From: JBASRP01 sp044866075 | Lineage (GTDB): Bacteria > Actinomycetota > AC-67 | Direction of reading: 5' to 3' | Length of the DNA stretch: 53,325 nucleotides | NCBI GenBank assembly: GCA_044866075.1 | Contig: JBIOTQ010000108.1 | Span: forward strand, 1-53,325 | In this document: piece after piece, positions 34,065-42,432 of the stretch | Numbering within the stretch: the stretch's first letter is position 1 | Layout of the letters: every line of letters begins with the position of its first letter | The notes under the pieces: model-generated | Databases searched by the model: none | The model's input: the letters and a program-made list of their open reading frames with translations, nothing else | What the model was told of the DNA's origin: nothing | Translations under genes and position numbers: made by a program

Positions 34065-35164
34065 GGGACGTAGACGCGCTCGATGTGCGCGCCGACGAGG
34101 ATGCGCCGGGCCGGGATGCGCGCGACCGAGCCCACGGCGACGTCGCGCAAACCATCGACCTGCACGGTGACCTCCTGCATGGCGATGCGGCCGACGACGG
34201 GCGCCTTGCGCTCGCCGAACCAGACGAAGCGCGGGCTCTGCCGCCGGCCGAGCGCGACCGCCGCGACGCGCCCGCCGAGCCGCGCGGCCTCGACGATCGA
34301 TTCGGAGCGGGCGACCGGCTCGACCCCGAAGCCGTCGGCGTAGCCGACCGCGAGTGTGGCCACGCGCGCCGGTTCCTTCGCGTGCCACTCGCTCCCGTAC
34401 CCGACGGTCGCGCCAGCAGGAAGATCGCTGATGGCCACGACCGTAGCGTGCCACGCGAACGCGTCGGCGAGGGGGAACGGCGCGCGTACCCCGGCCGGAT
34501 GCTGTCCGTACAGCAGGGTTCCGACACGCACCATGTCGAGTCGCGCGGCCGGAAGCGCGAGCGTGGCCGCCGAGTTGGCCGCGTGGAGTATCGCGCGCGG
34601 CGCGTAGCGGGCGACGGAGCCGCGAAACGCGAGGAACCGATCGAGTTGCCGCCGCCCCGAGTCTCCGGTCGCGTCGGCGAAGTGCGTCCACACCGCGTCG
34701 AGCGACAGGTCGCCCGAGGACGCGATCCTTTGCGCGACGCCGGGTGCGTGCTCGGGGCGCACGCCCAGCCGCCCCATGCCCGTGTCGACCTTCAGATGGA
34801 CGCGTCCGGTTCGCCCCGCGCGACGCGCCGCCTCCGCGTACGCCTCGACCTCGCTTCCGTCGCCGAGCGTCACCGCGCAGTTCATGGTGATCGCCTCGGC
34901 GAGGAGCTCGCGCGGCGGCGGCGCGAGGATGAGGATCTCGGCCGCGACCCCGGCGTCGCGGAGCTCCCGCGCTTCTTCCACGCGCGTCACGGCGATCATG
35001 CGAGCGCCGGCCCGGTGGAAGAGCGACGCGCACTCGACCAAGCCGCAGCCGTACGCGTTCGATTTGACCACCGCGCAGACGGCGGTCGCGGCGTGCGCGC
35101 GCACGGCCTCGATGTTGCGCTGCAAGGCGCCGCGCGAGACCTCGACCCAGGTGGTTCGCGCCAT
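34061..35164 (-). CDS. alr: alanine racemase
   Basis: Alr interconverts L- and D-alanine for peptidoglycan. The 367-residue protein has the PLP Lys34 in AVVKSNAYGCG, the second catalytic residue Tyr256 in TVGYGSEW, HLKVDTGMGRLG and the Met-containing RIAMQEVTVQVD block near the C-terminus. Length is usual. The ATG is 2 nt after the femX-like stop, and the stop overlaps the sigma factor start, so it is fully inside the envelope operon. In mycobacteria alr lies elsewhere, so its placement before the SigM-type gene is notable. Confidence 0.95.
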   Translation of the reverse strand: MARTTWVEVSRGALQRNIEAVRAHAATAVCAVVKSNAYGCGLVECASLFHRAGARMIAVTRVEEARELRDAGVAAEILILAPPPRELLAEAITMNCAVTLGDGSEVEAYAEAARRAGRTGRVHLKVDTGMGRLGVRPEHAPGVAQRIASSGDLSLDAVWTHFADATGDSGRRQLDRFLAFRGSVARYAPRAILHAANSAATLALPAARLDMVRVGTLLYGQHPAGVRAPFPLADAFAWHATVVAISDLPAGATVGYGSEWHAKEPARVATLAVGYADGFGVEPVARSESIVEAARLGGRVAAVALGRRQSPRFVWFGERKAPVVGRIAMQEVTVQVDGLRDVAVGSVARIPARRILVGAHIERVYVP

Positions 35165-35166
35165 GC

Positions 35167-36246
35167 TCAGTCGGCGGCCTCTGTGTCCGCGCGTCCGCGC
35201 CGGAGGCGCTTCAGCGTGTTGATCGCGAGCGGCGCGCCCCAGCGCCAGGCGCGGTAGACGACGGGACGCAGAGGGAGGTCGAACGTGCCGGCGTACTCGA
35301 TATAGCGCGCGCCGAATCCCTCCTTGAACCGGTTGAGTCCGGCGAGGTGTGCTTCGACCGGCTCACCGTTGCGTACCGGCGAAACGCCCCGGAAGTCGTA
35401 GATCGCGTATCCCTGTTCCTTCGCCCAGCGGATCATGTGCCACTGCATCAGATGGTTCGGCATAACGTTGCGGTGTTCGTTCGACGACGCGCCGTACACG
35501 TAGGTGAGTCGCGGGCCGAAGCCCATGCAGAGGGCGCCGGCGATGGGCTTCCCCTCGAACCGCGCGAGGAACATGGCGATCGTCCCCGACGGTTCGAGGC
35601 AGTCGAAGAGCGTCTCGAAATAGGCGCGGCCGCGGATCAGGAAGCGGTCGCGGTGCGCCGTCTCGACCAGGAGTTCGTAAAAGACCGGCAGTTCGTCACG
35701 CGTGACCTGCGACACGGCCACGCCTTTCCGTTCGGCGAGGCGCACGTTGTAACGCCACTTCGAGCGGAACCCGGCGAGGAGCTTCTCCTCGTCCGGGGCC
35801 AAGTCGAGCACCATGACGGCCTTCGGCTGGACGCCCCCGAAACCCGCCTCAGGGGCGACCTTCAATCCCACGGCTACGAGCGCGCGGACCTCGGGCGAGC
35901 CGTCCTCGATGGCGGGGTCGCACTTCAGGACGAAGGCGTCGCCGGCGCGGGTCTTGATCTCGTCGACCAGGGCGGTGAGGGGGCGCTCCTCGTACCCCTC
36001 GACGACGGGGCCGCGCGGCGCGTACAGCAAGATCGGCGTCCCGCGGACGGGCCGGCGCCCGAGCACTTGGGTCGCGCCGATCACGCGACCGGCTTCGTCC
36101 TCGACTAGGAACCGTCGCGGCGCCCACCCCGAGCGCCGCTTCACTTCGCCCCACTCCCACGCTTGCAGGATGTCGGCGAGCGGAGACGACGCGACGAACG
36201 CGTTGTAGCGTTCGCGGTCCGTGTCGGCGGCGATGCGGGCGCGCAC
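35167..36246 (-). CDS. FemX/FemAB-family peptidyltransferase
   Basis: The 359-residue protein belongs to the FemXAB group, which uses aminoacyl-tRNA to add residues to the peptidoglycan stem peptide. Two GNAT-like lobes are seen; FRSKWRYNVRLAERKGV and FDCLEPSGTIAMFLARFEGKPIAGALCMGFGPRLTYVYGASSNEHRNVMPNHLMQWHMIRWA are the diagnostic blocks (given here in part), followed by IYDFRGVSP. The GTG at 36246 is a best guess: no good ribosome site is visible, and the frame continues upstream. The residue added to the bridge is unknown. It lies between the pseudokinase and alr. Confidence 0.86.
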   Translation of the reverse strand: MRARIAADTDRERYNAFVASSPLADILQAWEWGEVKRRSGWAPRRFLVEDEAGRVIGATQVLGRRPVRGTPILLYAPRGPVVEGYEERPLTALVDEIKTRAGDAFVLKCDPAIEDGSPEVRALVAVGLKVAPEAGFGGVQPKAVMVLDLAPDEEKLLAGFRSKWRYNVRLAERKGVAVSQVTRDELPVFYELLVETAHRDRFLIRGRAYFETLFDCLEPSGTIAMFLARFEGKPIAGALCMGFGPRLTYVYGASSNEHRNVMPNHLMQWHMIRWAKEQGYAIYDFRGVSPVRNGEPVEAHLAGLNRFKEGFGARYIEYAGTFDLPLRPVVYRAWRWGAPLAINTLKRLRRGRADTEAAD

Positions 36247-36287
36247 CTGGGCGAGTCTATACCCGGGATTCTCGGGTCTCCGACGGC

Positions 36288-37607
36288 CTAACGGGCGAAG
36301 AACTGGACCTCGGACACCTGCGCTTGATACGGATTCGGGCCTCCAGAGCCGCTGTCGACGAGGCTCGTGATCCACAGGAGCCAATAGCGAGCGGACCTCG
36401 CCGGGTTGATGGTGACGGATTGTCCGTTCGCATCGAACGTGGCCACAACCTCGAAATCATCAGCCTTCGTGCCGAGGACGTCCGAAACCCGCCACTCCGC
36501 CTTCCAGCCGCGCTTCGGTGTTCGAACTTCGATCCGCCCGACCGACCGTCCGGGCTCGAGATCGAACAAGAGTCCGACGCCCTTCTTCCGTCCGTCGAGA
36601 GCGACGCGGCTGTACCCGACGGTCGACCAGGCCGTGTCCTCGCCGTCGATGACATCCGCTGCTTCATCGGGATGCTCTTGGCCGTTCCCGGGTGGCGGAT
36701 CAAAGTCGTGGACCGACAAGACCTTGAAGGCGACCGGCGAGGCGGTCGGGCTGCTGTTAGGAGCTGCCTCGTTGTTACTCGTCACCTTGGTCACGCCGAT
36801 CACGATCGCCGCGATGCCGAACGCGATCACGAGGAGGACGGGCACCAGCCACTTCATCTCTTGGCGGAAGAAGCCCGGACCGCGCTCGCGCTGTTCGGCC
36901 GACGCGATCGGATCGAGGACGCGACGGAACTCCGCGAGAGACGGCCGGTGCGCCGCGTCGCGCGCGAGGGCGCGGGACAGGAGCGCGTCGACGGTCGACG
37001 GAACCCCTCGTTTCGCGCTGCGCGCCGGCGGCGCGTCCGGTCCCGGCTCGCGGCCGGTGAAAAGCCGGTAGGCCACCGCAGCCAGCGCGTAGCGATCCCG
37101 TTCGTCCGGATCCGCCTCTCCGGACGGCCGGTACGCGTCGGCGCCCTCTTCGCCGAGACCGTCGGTGAGCAATGCGCCGGCCAGTTTCGGACGCCCCTCC
37201 TCGTCGAACAGCACGGTCGACGGCGAGATCGCGCCGTGCGCCACGCCGTGTTCGTGCAGCGCGTTGATCGCAGCCGACAGCTGACAGACCATCCGCGCGG
37301 CGTCGGCCGGCGCAAGCGCGCCCTCCTTGCGGTCGGCCAGCCGTCCGCCCGGTGCGTGCTCGAAGACGATGCCCGGCGGGTCCGTGCTCACGTCGTAGAT
37401 CTGGCACAGGCCGGGGTGCGACAGCTGCGCGGTACGCGTCACCGCCGTACCGATCGCGTGGGCTGATGCGCCGGGGAACGTCTGGATGAGCACCGGTCGC
37501 TCGAGCACCGCGTCGTGGGCCAGCCACACGGCGCCTTTGCCGGTGGTCCAGGCGCGCTCCTGGACGCGGTAGCGTCCGGCGACGGTGGCTCCCGGGGCGA
37601 GGTCCAT
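36288..37607 (-). CDS. membrane-bound pseudokinase with extracytoplasmic domain (MurJ-associated type)
   Basis: The 439-residue protein has a Ser/Thr-kinase-like domain (about 10-245) that lacks catalysis residues: the VAIK Lys is Gln (VLIQTF), HRD is HGA in VAHGAISPSTV, and DFG is absent (PKLAGAL). A membrane helix (WLVPVLLVIAFGIAAIVIGV) follows, then a C-terminal beta-rich domain of about 140 residues resembling discoidin/galactose-binding folds (ADVIDGEDTAWSTVGY). In mycobacteria the same architecture is fused to the C-terminus of MurJ (MviN), where the phosphorylated pseudokinase recruits FhaA. Here it is a separate gene two genes after murJ. ATG at 37607 lies 5 nt after the previous stop. 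Confidence 0.85.
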   Translation of the reverse strand: MDLAPGATVAGRYRVQERAWTTGKGAVWLAHDAVLERPVLIQTFPGASAHAIGTAVTRTAQLSHPGLCQIYDVSTDPPGIVFEHAPGGRLADRKEGALAPADAARMVCQLSAAINALHEHGVAHGAISPSTVLFDEEGRPKLAGALLTDGLGEEGADAYRPSGEADPDERDRYALAAVAYRLFTGREPGPDAPPARSAKRGVPSTVDALLSRALARDAAHRPSLAEFRRVLDPIASAEQRERGPGFFRQEMKWLVPVLLVIAFGIAAIVIGVTKVTSNNEAAPNSSPTASPVAFKVLSVHDFDPPPGNGQEHPDEAADVIDGEDTAWSTVGYSRVALDGRKKGVGLLFDLEPGRSVGRIEVRTPKRGWKAEWRVSDVLGTKADDFEVVATFDANGQSVTINPARSARYWLLWITSLVDSGSGGPNPYQAQVSEVQFFAR

Positions 37608-37612
37608 CGGCG

Positions 37613-37999
37613 TCAGTTCGTGATGACATCTCGCCGGCGCGTCGACCGGGCTTCCGTCCACGACCGGGTCGCGTCGATCCGTTGCAAGATGAGTGTCTTC
37701 GCCTTCTTCAGCACGGTGACCGAGATGCTGCGGCCGTCCGATTCAACCGCGAACGCGACCAGCCGCACGCCGGCATGGGTCGCCTCCGCTTGGGCGGCCT
37801 TCTCCGCGGCCTCGGCGTTCGCACCACGCGCGTAGACGATCGCCGCCTCGTTGGCCACGTCGCTGGCCGTCCCGTCCGCCTGCACCTTCGCGACCACGAT
37901 CGCGCCGCCCTCGAAAGCGACGAGACCGACGATCGCAAGCGAGATGACGAGCTTGAGCAACCAGCCGATGACGATGTCGCCGCGTTCGGTCACCCTCAC
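37613..37999 (-). CDS. small single-pass membrane protein between murJ and the pseudokinase
   Basis: The 128-residue product has one N-terminal membrane helix (GWLLKLVISLAIVGLVAFEGGAIVV), then an Ala-rich helical outer region (ANEAAIVYARGANAEAAEKAAQAEATHAG) and a short beta stretch (VRLVAFAVESDGRSISVTV) with a basic C-terminus. The topology resembles TadE or pseudopilin-like proteins, but I cannot assign a family. Its GTG overlaps the murJ stop (GTGA); a GTG six bases later has a better-spaced GGAGG. The tight packing in a murJ operon suggests a partner in lipid II flipping or septal wall growth. Confidence 0.65.
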   Translation of the reverse strand: MRVTERGDIVIGWLLKLVISLAIVGLVAFEGGAIVVAKVQADGTASDVANEAAIVYARGANAEAAEKAAQAEATHAGVRLVAFAVESDGRSISVTVLKKAKTLILQRIDATRSWTEARSTRRRDVITN

Positions 38000-39702
38000 G
38001 CCTCCGCTCCACGCCGGCCGAATCTCCCGCCCACCATCCGCAGCAGCGGACGGAACTCATCGAGCCGCATGACCGCCGCCAGACCAGCGTAGATCGCGAG
38101 GCCGGTCGCCACCGCGGCCCCCACCTGGACGAGCTGTTCACCGAGCGTCGCCGTACCCGCGCCGGCGTCGAGCGCCCGCGCGACGACCCAGGCGCCCACT
38201 CCCGAGGCGGCCGCGGCCAGGGTGATGCGGGTCGTCGAACTCGCGAGGCGCGTCCCGTCGAGACCGCCGATCTGACGACGAAGAACCAGTCCGCCCAGCA
38301 CCGCCGCGAAGATGTAGGAGATCGCGTGCGCCAGCGCCAGCCCCGGGACGCCGAGCGCCGCTAACAGCGGGAAGTTGAGCACCGTGTTGAAAACCACGGC
38401 CACGCTGTTGACGATCCAAGGCGTCTTCGTGTCCTGCCGCGCGTAACTGGCGCGCATCAGCTGCTGGAAAACGGCGTACGCGGCGAGGCCGATCGCCATA
38501 TACAGGAAGGTGTCGGCGAACAGCTGCGTCGACTTCCCCGAGAACACTCCGTGCTCGAGCAGCAGCTTCACGATGGGCCGCGACAGCGCGATGAATCCCG
38601 CTGCGGCGGGGACGATGATGAACATCGTCGTCCGCACGCCGAGCGATAAGTCGCGGCGGAACGACGGGACGTCACCACGGACGTGGTGCTCGCTGAGCGT
38701 CGGCACCAGCGCGGTGAACACGCTGACGGCGAAGATCCCGTACGGCAGCTGATAGAGGATGAACGAGCTCTGGAACGCCGTGACGCCACCGGCGCGCCCG
38801 TTGGCGAGCGCGTACACGATCCACAGCCCGATCTGATTCACGATGACGTATCCGAGGGAGAACTTCGCGAGCGCGCCGACGTGGCGTATCGCGGGATTGC
38901 GCCACTCGAGCGCGCGCGGACTGTAGCGCTGGTCCTTCAGCCGCAGCACGAACGGCCACAGCACCATGGTCATCACGACCACGCCGAGCGTCGTTCCACC
39001 GCCGAGCAGGAACTTGTCGCCGAGCGTCAGATGGGCGAGATCGAGCGGCCCCGAGTGCAGGAAATGGAACGTGACGAACGTGATCATCACGATCAGATTG
39101 TTGAGGAGCGGCGCGAACATGGGTGCCGCGAACTTGCGGTGCGCGTTCAACAATCCCGTCAAAACCGCGCCGGCCGCGTAGAAGATCATCTGCGGAAGCA
39201 GCAGCCGGAGGAGGAAACCTCCGACGGCCTCCTGCTGGATCCGCTCTTGTCCGTGGAGCCGGAACGTGTAGATCTTGATGATCCACGGCGCCAGCAACAC
39301 GGCGACGGCGCTGATCGCCGCCGCGAGCAGGATCGCGAGGTTGAGGATCGTGGATGCGATGCGCCACGCCTCCTCCTTGGCACGCGTCGTGAGGTGCTCG
39401 ACGAAGATGGGCACGAAGAGGGTCGCGAGGATCTCGCCGAGCACGAGCTGGTAGACGATGTTCGGCATCGTGTTGGCGAGGTTGTAGGTGTCGGGAAGCT
39501 TCGACTCCGCGCCGCCGATCGCCCAGGCGATCACCGCCAGGCGCAGGAAACCGGTGATGCGGGACAGCGCCGTCCCCACACTCATCACCGCGGTGGCGCG
39601 CGTCAGGGACGTGGCCGATTCGGCCGAGGAACGCAGGTCGAGCTCGCCGGTGAGGGGATCGGACGGCGGCTCGGACGGGGGACCAGAGGCCGGGGCGGCC
39701 AT
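37996..39702 (-). CDS. murJ: lipid II flippase MurJ (MviN)
   Basis: MurJ flips lipid II across the cytoplasmic membrane. The 568-residue protein has about 14 membrane segments and the MATE-like family motifs SRITGFLRLAVIAWAIG, DTYNLANTMPNIVYQLVLGEIL, and the later QLPYGIFAVSVFTALVPTLSEH block. It ends after the transport domain (RPLLRMVGGRFGRRG), so the pseudokinase tail of the mycobacterial protein is missing and is supplied by the gene at 36288-37607. I take the ATG at 39702; a start 66 bases upstream would overlap the previous gene. Confidence 0.93.
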   Translation of the reverse strand: MAAPASGPPSEPPSDPLTGELDLRSSAESATSLTRATAVMSVGTALSRITGFLRLAVIAWAIGGAESKLPDTYNLANTMPNIVYQLVLGEILATLFVPIFVEHLTTRAKEEAWRIASTILNLAILLAAAISAVAVLLAPWIIKIYTFRLHGQERIQQEAVGGFLLRLLLPQMIFYAAGAVLTGLLNAHRKFAAPMFAPLLNNLIVMITFVTFHFLHSGPLDLAHLTLGDKFLLGGGTTLGVVVMTMVLWPFVLRLKDQRYSPRALEWRNPAIRHVGALAKFSLGYVIVNQIGLWIVYALANGRAGGVTAFQSSFILYQLPYGIFAVSVFTALVPTLSEHHVRGDVPSFRRDLSLGVRTTMFIIVPAAAGFIALSRPIVKLLLEHGVFSGKSTQLFADTFLYMAIGLAAYAVFQQLMRASYARQDTKTPWIVNSVAVVFNTVLNFPLLAALGVPGLALAHAISYIFAAVLGGLVLRRQIGGLDGTRLASSTTRITLAAAASGVGAWVVARALDAGAGTATLGEQLVQVGAAVATGLAIYAGLAAVMRLDEFRPLLRMVGGRFGRRGAEA

Positions 39703-39716
39703 CTCGGCGGATGGTA

Positions 39717-41756
39717 TCAGGCGCTCGATGTGGTTTTCGTTCGCCGCGAGATCGCGCGACGAGCCCATGCGCCCACGAGGAACAGAGCGCCGCCGGCGGT
39801 CGCCATCAACGTGACCGCGCTGACGGCCGAAGACCGCACCTGCACCTCGCCGGTCCCGACGATCGCGCCGCCATCCGGCGTCTCAAGGCTGACGACGATC
39901 GGGAACGAGCCGGCGCCGCGGGCCTCCACGCGGAACGTGAGCGTGCCGAGGGACCGGCCGTGCGGCCGGCCTTCGATCTCGATCGAGCGAGCTTGCCCCG
40001 CGGGGAAGGCGAGTTTCTGCGAGTCCAGCTCGACGCGGAGCCGAATCGTGAATCCGGTCCGGTTCTGGATCGTCACCGGGACCTGACCGCCGCGGCGGGT
40101 CAAGGTGACCTGTCTCTTGTGCACGGTGATCCGATCGAGGGACTTCTGCGCGAGGTCGCGCGCACTCCGTGCGAGCGCCACCGCCGCGCTCTGCCGCCGG
40201 TCGTAATCGGCCGATTCCGACGCGAGGAGCGTGCGTTCGAGCTGCGTCACCGCCACCGCGCCGCTCGGCTTCACCAGGATGCTGTCGAAGGTTTGGATCG
40301 TGCGCCGTGCGGCCCGGGCGGTCTGCATGCGCGTACTCACCTCGGCCTGGACAGTGCCGAGCCGCCGGGGCTCGTCGACGGAATGCAGCGTGGGATCGGC
40401 CGCCACGTTGCCGGCCGTCCGCATCTGGACCCACGGCGCTTGCGCCAACGCGTCCATCAAAGGCCGCGCGACCGTCGGCTCGAGCATGCTCGACGTTCCG
40501 ATCACCAGCAGCCGTCCATCGGCGCCGGCCGGCCGTTCGAAATACGCCGCAGCCGTCTCGGCGACCGCGCCCATCGCCGTCAAAACGCGATCGTCGGAGG
40601 GAGTCTCGAGGCGTTCGCGGATCGGCGTGTCGACGAGCAGCCCGTTGAAGGTGAGGCGCGACGCGCGAACATCTTCGACCAGATCGGGACCGAATCGCCC
40701 TTCGGGACGGTCGCGCAATGCATTGGGATCGAGGATCAGCGTCGTCGCACCCGCGGCGGCCAGCGGCCGGGCGCTTTCCGCGTCCGCGCGCAAGATCCCG
40801 TCGACGACGACGGCCGGGTTCGGCGCGCGCCCGAATGCCGTTTGGACGACCTCCCGGCCGAGGCGGATCTGCCGTCCGGCGTCCGGCGAGAGCCCGGACG
40901 CGACGAGCCGCGCGAGCGACGCGCGCCCGTAGGTAGTCGTGGCGACTTCGAACGACGGCGACGCGATCGCCGACCGGAAGCGCGCGAGCAGATCGGCCGC
41001 ACTCCGAGAGAGAGCGTGGGTGCTCGGCACCTCCGTCGATCCGTTTCCGTCGCGCACGCGGAAACCATCGGCAAAGTCGAGCAGCTCGTCGCCGATAAGT
41101 CCGGACGGCGCCAGCGTCAACGGGACGGTCGGGTGCCCGGCGAGAATGCCCGCCATGGCACCGAGCTTGCCGGTCGGCGCGAGCTCTCGCCCGGCCGTGG
41201 TGCGATCGTAGAGACCGCGCGCGTCCGCCACGAGCGGCCGATGGATCGGAGCGATCCAGGTGAGGTTGAGACGTTTCTCCGGCAGGCTTGCGAGGAATAC
41301 GAACGCGCCGTGCCGCCGCGAGACCTCGGTGCCGGCGGCGCTCACGCGGATCTCGAGAGGGTAGACGCCTGAGGTCGCGCGTCCGGCCCGGAACGCGGAC
41401 GCGAGAGAACCGAGGTCGCGCTGGATCGGGATGGTCACGCGGCCCCCCGGCTGGACCGGAGGATCGAACGCTTCCGTCGTGCCCGCGAGGATGTTGGTCG
41501 AGTCGTTCCCGTCCAAGGAGGCGCGGAGGGACGATCGGCTCCGGACACGGTCGCGGATCGTGAGCCCGATCTCGAGATCCTGCAGCGGAGTCGCGCCTCC
41601 GTTGACCACCTCGACGGCCAGGGACAGGGGGAGGTCGGGCGCCGCCCACGCCGAGAACGAGACGAGCCTGGCCGTCACGTCCTCCCCCGGCTGCGCGTTC
41701 GCCGGAAGGGTCAGGACGAGCACCGCAGCCGCGAACAGCACGGTGAGACGTGACAT
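39717..41756 (-). CDS. DUF6049 family secreted membrane-anchored protein
   Basis: The 679-residue protein has a signal peptide (RLTVLFAAAVLVLTLPANAQ), a large extracytoplasmic region with Ig-like beta segments near both ends (LPLSLAVEVVNGGATPLQDLEIGLTI; GQVPVTIQNRTGFTIRLRVEL) and a C-terminal membrane helix (SAVTLMATAGGALFLVGAWA). The middle (about 165-480) looks like a glycoside-hydrolase-type barrel remnant (LTWIAPIHRP, VVDGILRADAE). Size and position just before murJ match mycobacterial Rv3909, a DUF6049 protein of unknown function. It is likely an envelope partner of MurJ. Confidence 0.82.
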   Translation of the reverse strand: MSRLTVLFAAAVLVLTLPANAQPGEDVTARLVSFSAWAAPDLPLSLAVEVVNGGATPLQDLEIGLTIRDRVRSRSSLRASLDGNDSTNILAGTTEAFDPPVQPGGRVTIPIQRDLGSLASAFRAGRATSGVYPLEIRVSAAGTEVSRRHGAFVFLASLPEKRLNLTWIAPIHRPLVADARGLYDRTTAGRELAPTGKLGAMAGILAGHPTVPLTLAPSGLIGDELLDFADGFRVRDGNGSTEVPSTHALSRSAADLLARFRSAIASPSFEVATTTYGRASLARLVASGLSPDAGRQIRLGREVVQTAFGRAPNPAVVVDGILRADAESARPLAAAGATTLILDPNALRDRPEGRFGPDLVEDVRASRLTFNGLLVDTPIRERLETPSDDRVLTAMGAVAETAAAYFERPAGADGRLLVIGTSSMLEPTVARPLMDALAQAPWVQMRTAGNVAADPTLHSVDEPRRLGTVQAEVSTRMQTARAARRTIQTFDSILVKPSGAVAVTQLERTLLASESADYDRRQSAAVALARSARDLAQKSLDRITVHKRQVTLTRRGGQVPVTIQNRTGFTIRLRVELDSQKLAFPAGQARSIEIEGRPHGRSLGTLTFRVEARGAGSFPIVVSLETPDGGAIVGTGEVQVRSSAVSAVTLMATAGGALFLVGAWARRAISRRTKTTSSA

Positions 41757-41809
41757 CCCGGCGATGCTAGCAACCCGGCGCAGCGGCGGCCGGGGGCCCG
41801 GCGATCAGG

Positions 41810-42292
41810 TCAGCCGACCGGTTCGGCCATCGTGGCGAGCGGCGCGACGAGTGCCGAGGTGGCGCGCACGAGATCCGTCGTTCGAAGGATGAGCATCACG
41901 CCCGGGTCGCCGCCGGCCGCATAGACGACGTCGGTGCCGAGCAGATCCTCGTCGAGGATGGCCCGGCTCGGCCGTTCGTGCCCGACCGGCGGCAACCAGT
42001 CGGGCAGGTACCCGGTGACGGCCGCGGTCCGGCTCTTGGAAAGGGGTCGCACCCGCGCGAGGTCCACGGCCCGCGCCACGTCCGCCGCCGACGCGCACGT
42101 CGACACCGGCGTCAGAGCAAGCACGAGGGAGCCGGTCGAGTCGAAGAGTTTGGCCGCCACGACGATCGCGGGATCCAAACCGAGCACGGCCGCGGCCTCT
42201 TCGATGCGGCGCAACGGCCGCTCGAGCCGATAGAACTCGTGGGGTATCGCGCGTTCGACGAGATACTTGTGGACTTCAACGGTTCCGCGCAC
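41810..42292 (-). CDS. YbaK/EbsC-type aminoacyl-tRNA deacylase
   Basis: This 160-residue protein fits the YbaK/ProRS-editing domain: VHKYLVERAIPHEFYRLERPLRRIEEAAAVLGLDPAIVVAAKLF opens the fold, and the SKSRTAAVTGYLPDWLPPVGHERPSRAILDEDLL block carries the G(x)xxPxG(H)-like loop of the family. Such enzymes hydrolyse mischarged tRNAs (often Cys- or Ala-tRNA-Pro). The GTG start at 42292 is chosen by GGGAG seven bases upstream; an ATG 33 bases earlier is possible. It heads the minus-strand run ending with the anti-sigma gene and is divergent from the PilT-like gene. Confidence 0.82.
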   Translation of the reverse strand: MRGTVEVHKYLVERAIPHEFYRLERPLRRIEEAAAVLGLDPAIVVAAKLFDSTGSLVLALTPVSTCASAADVARAVDLARVRPLSKSRTAAVTGYLPDWLPPVGHERPSRAILDEDLLGTDVVYAAGGDPGVMLILRTTDLVRATSALVAPLATMAEPVG

Positions 42293-42432
42293 TCGGCATC
42301 TCCCAGCCGGTCGGGGTCGCTCCATTGTTCCCGGAGCCCCTGGCTTCGAAACGACCGTTAAGTCCGTCGTCGCGAAGGCCGACATTCCCAGTGTCAGTCT
42401 CGGAGCCCGGCGGGCTCCTCTTGAGGCATGCC

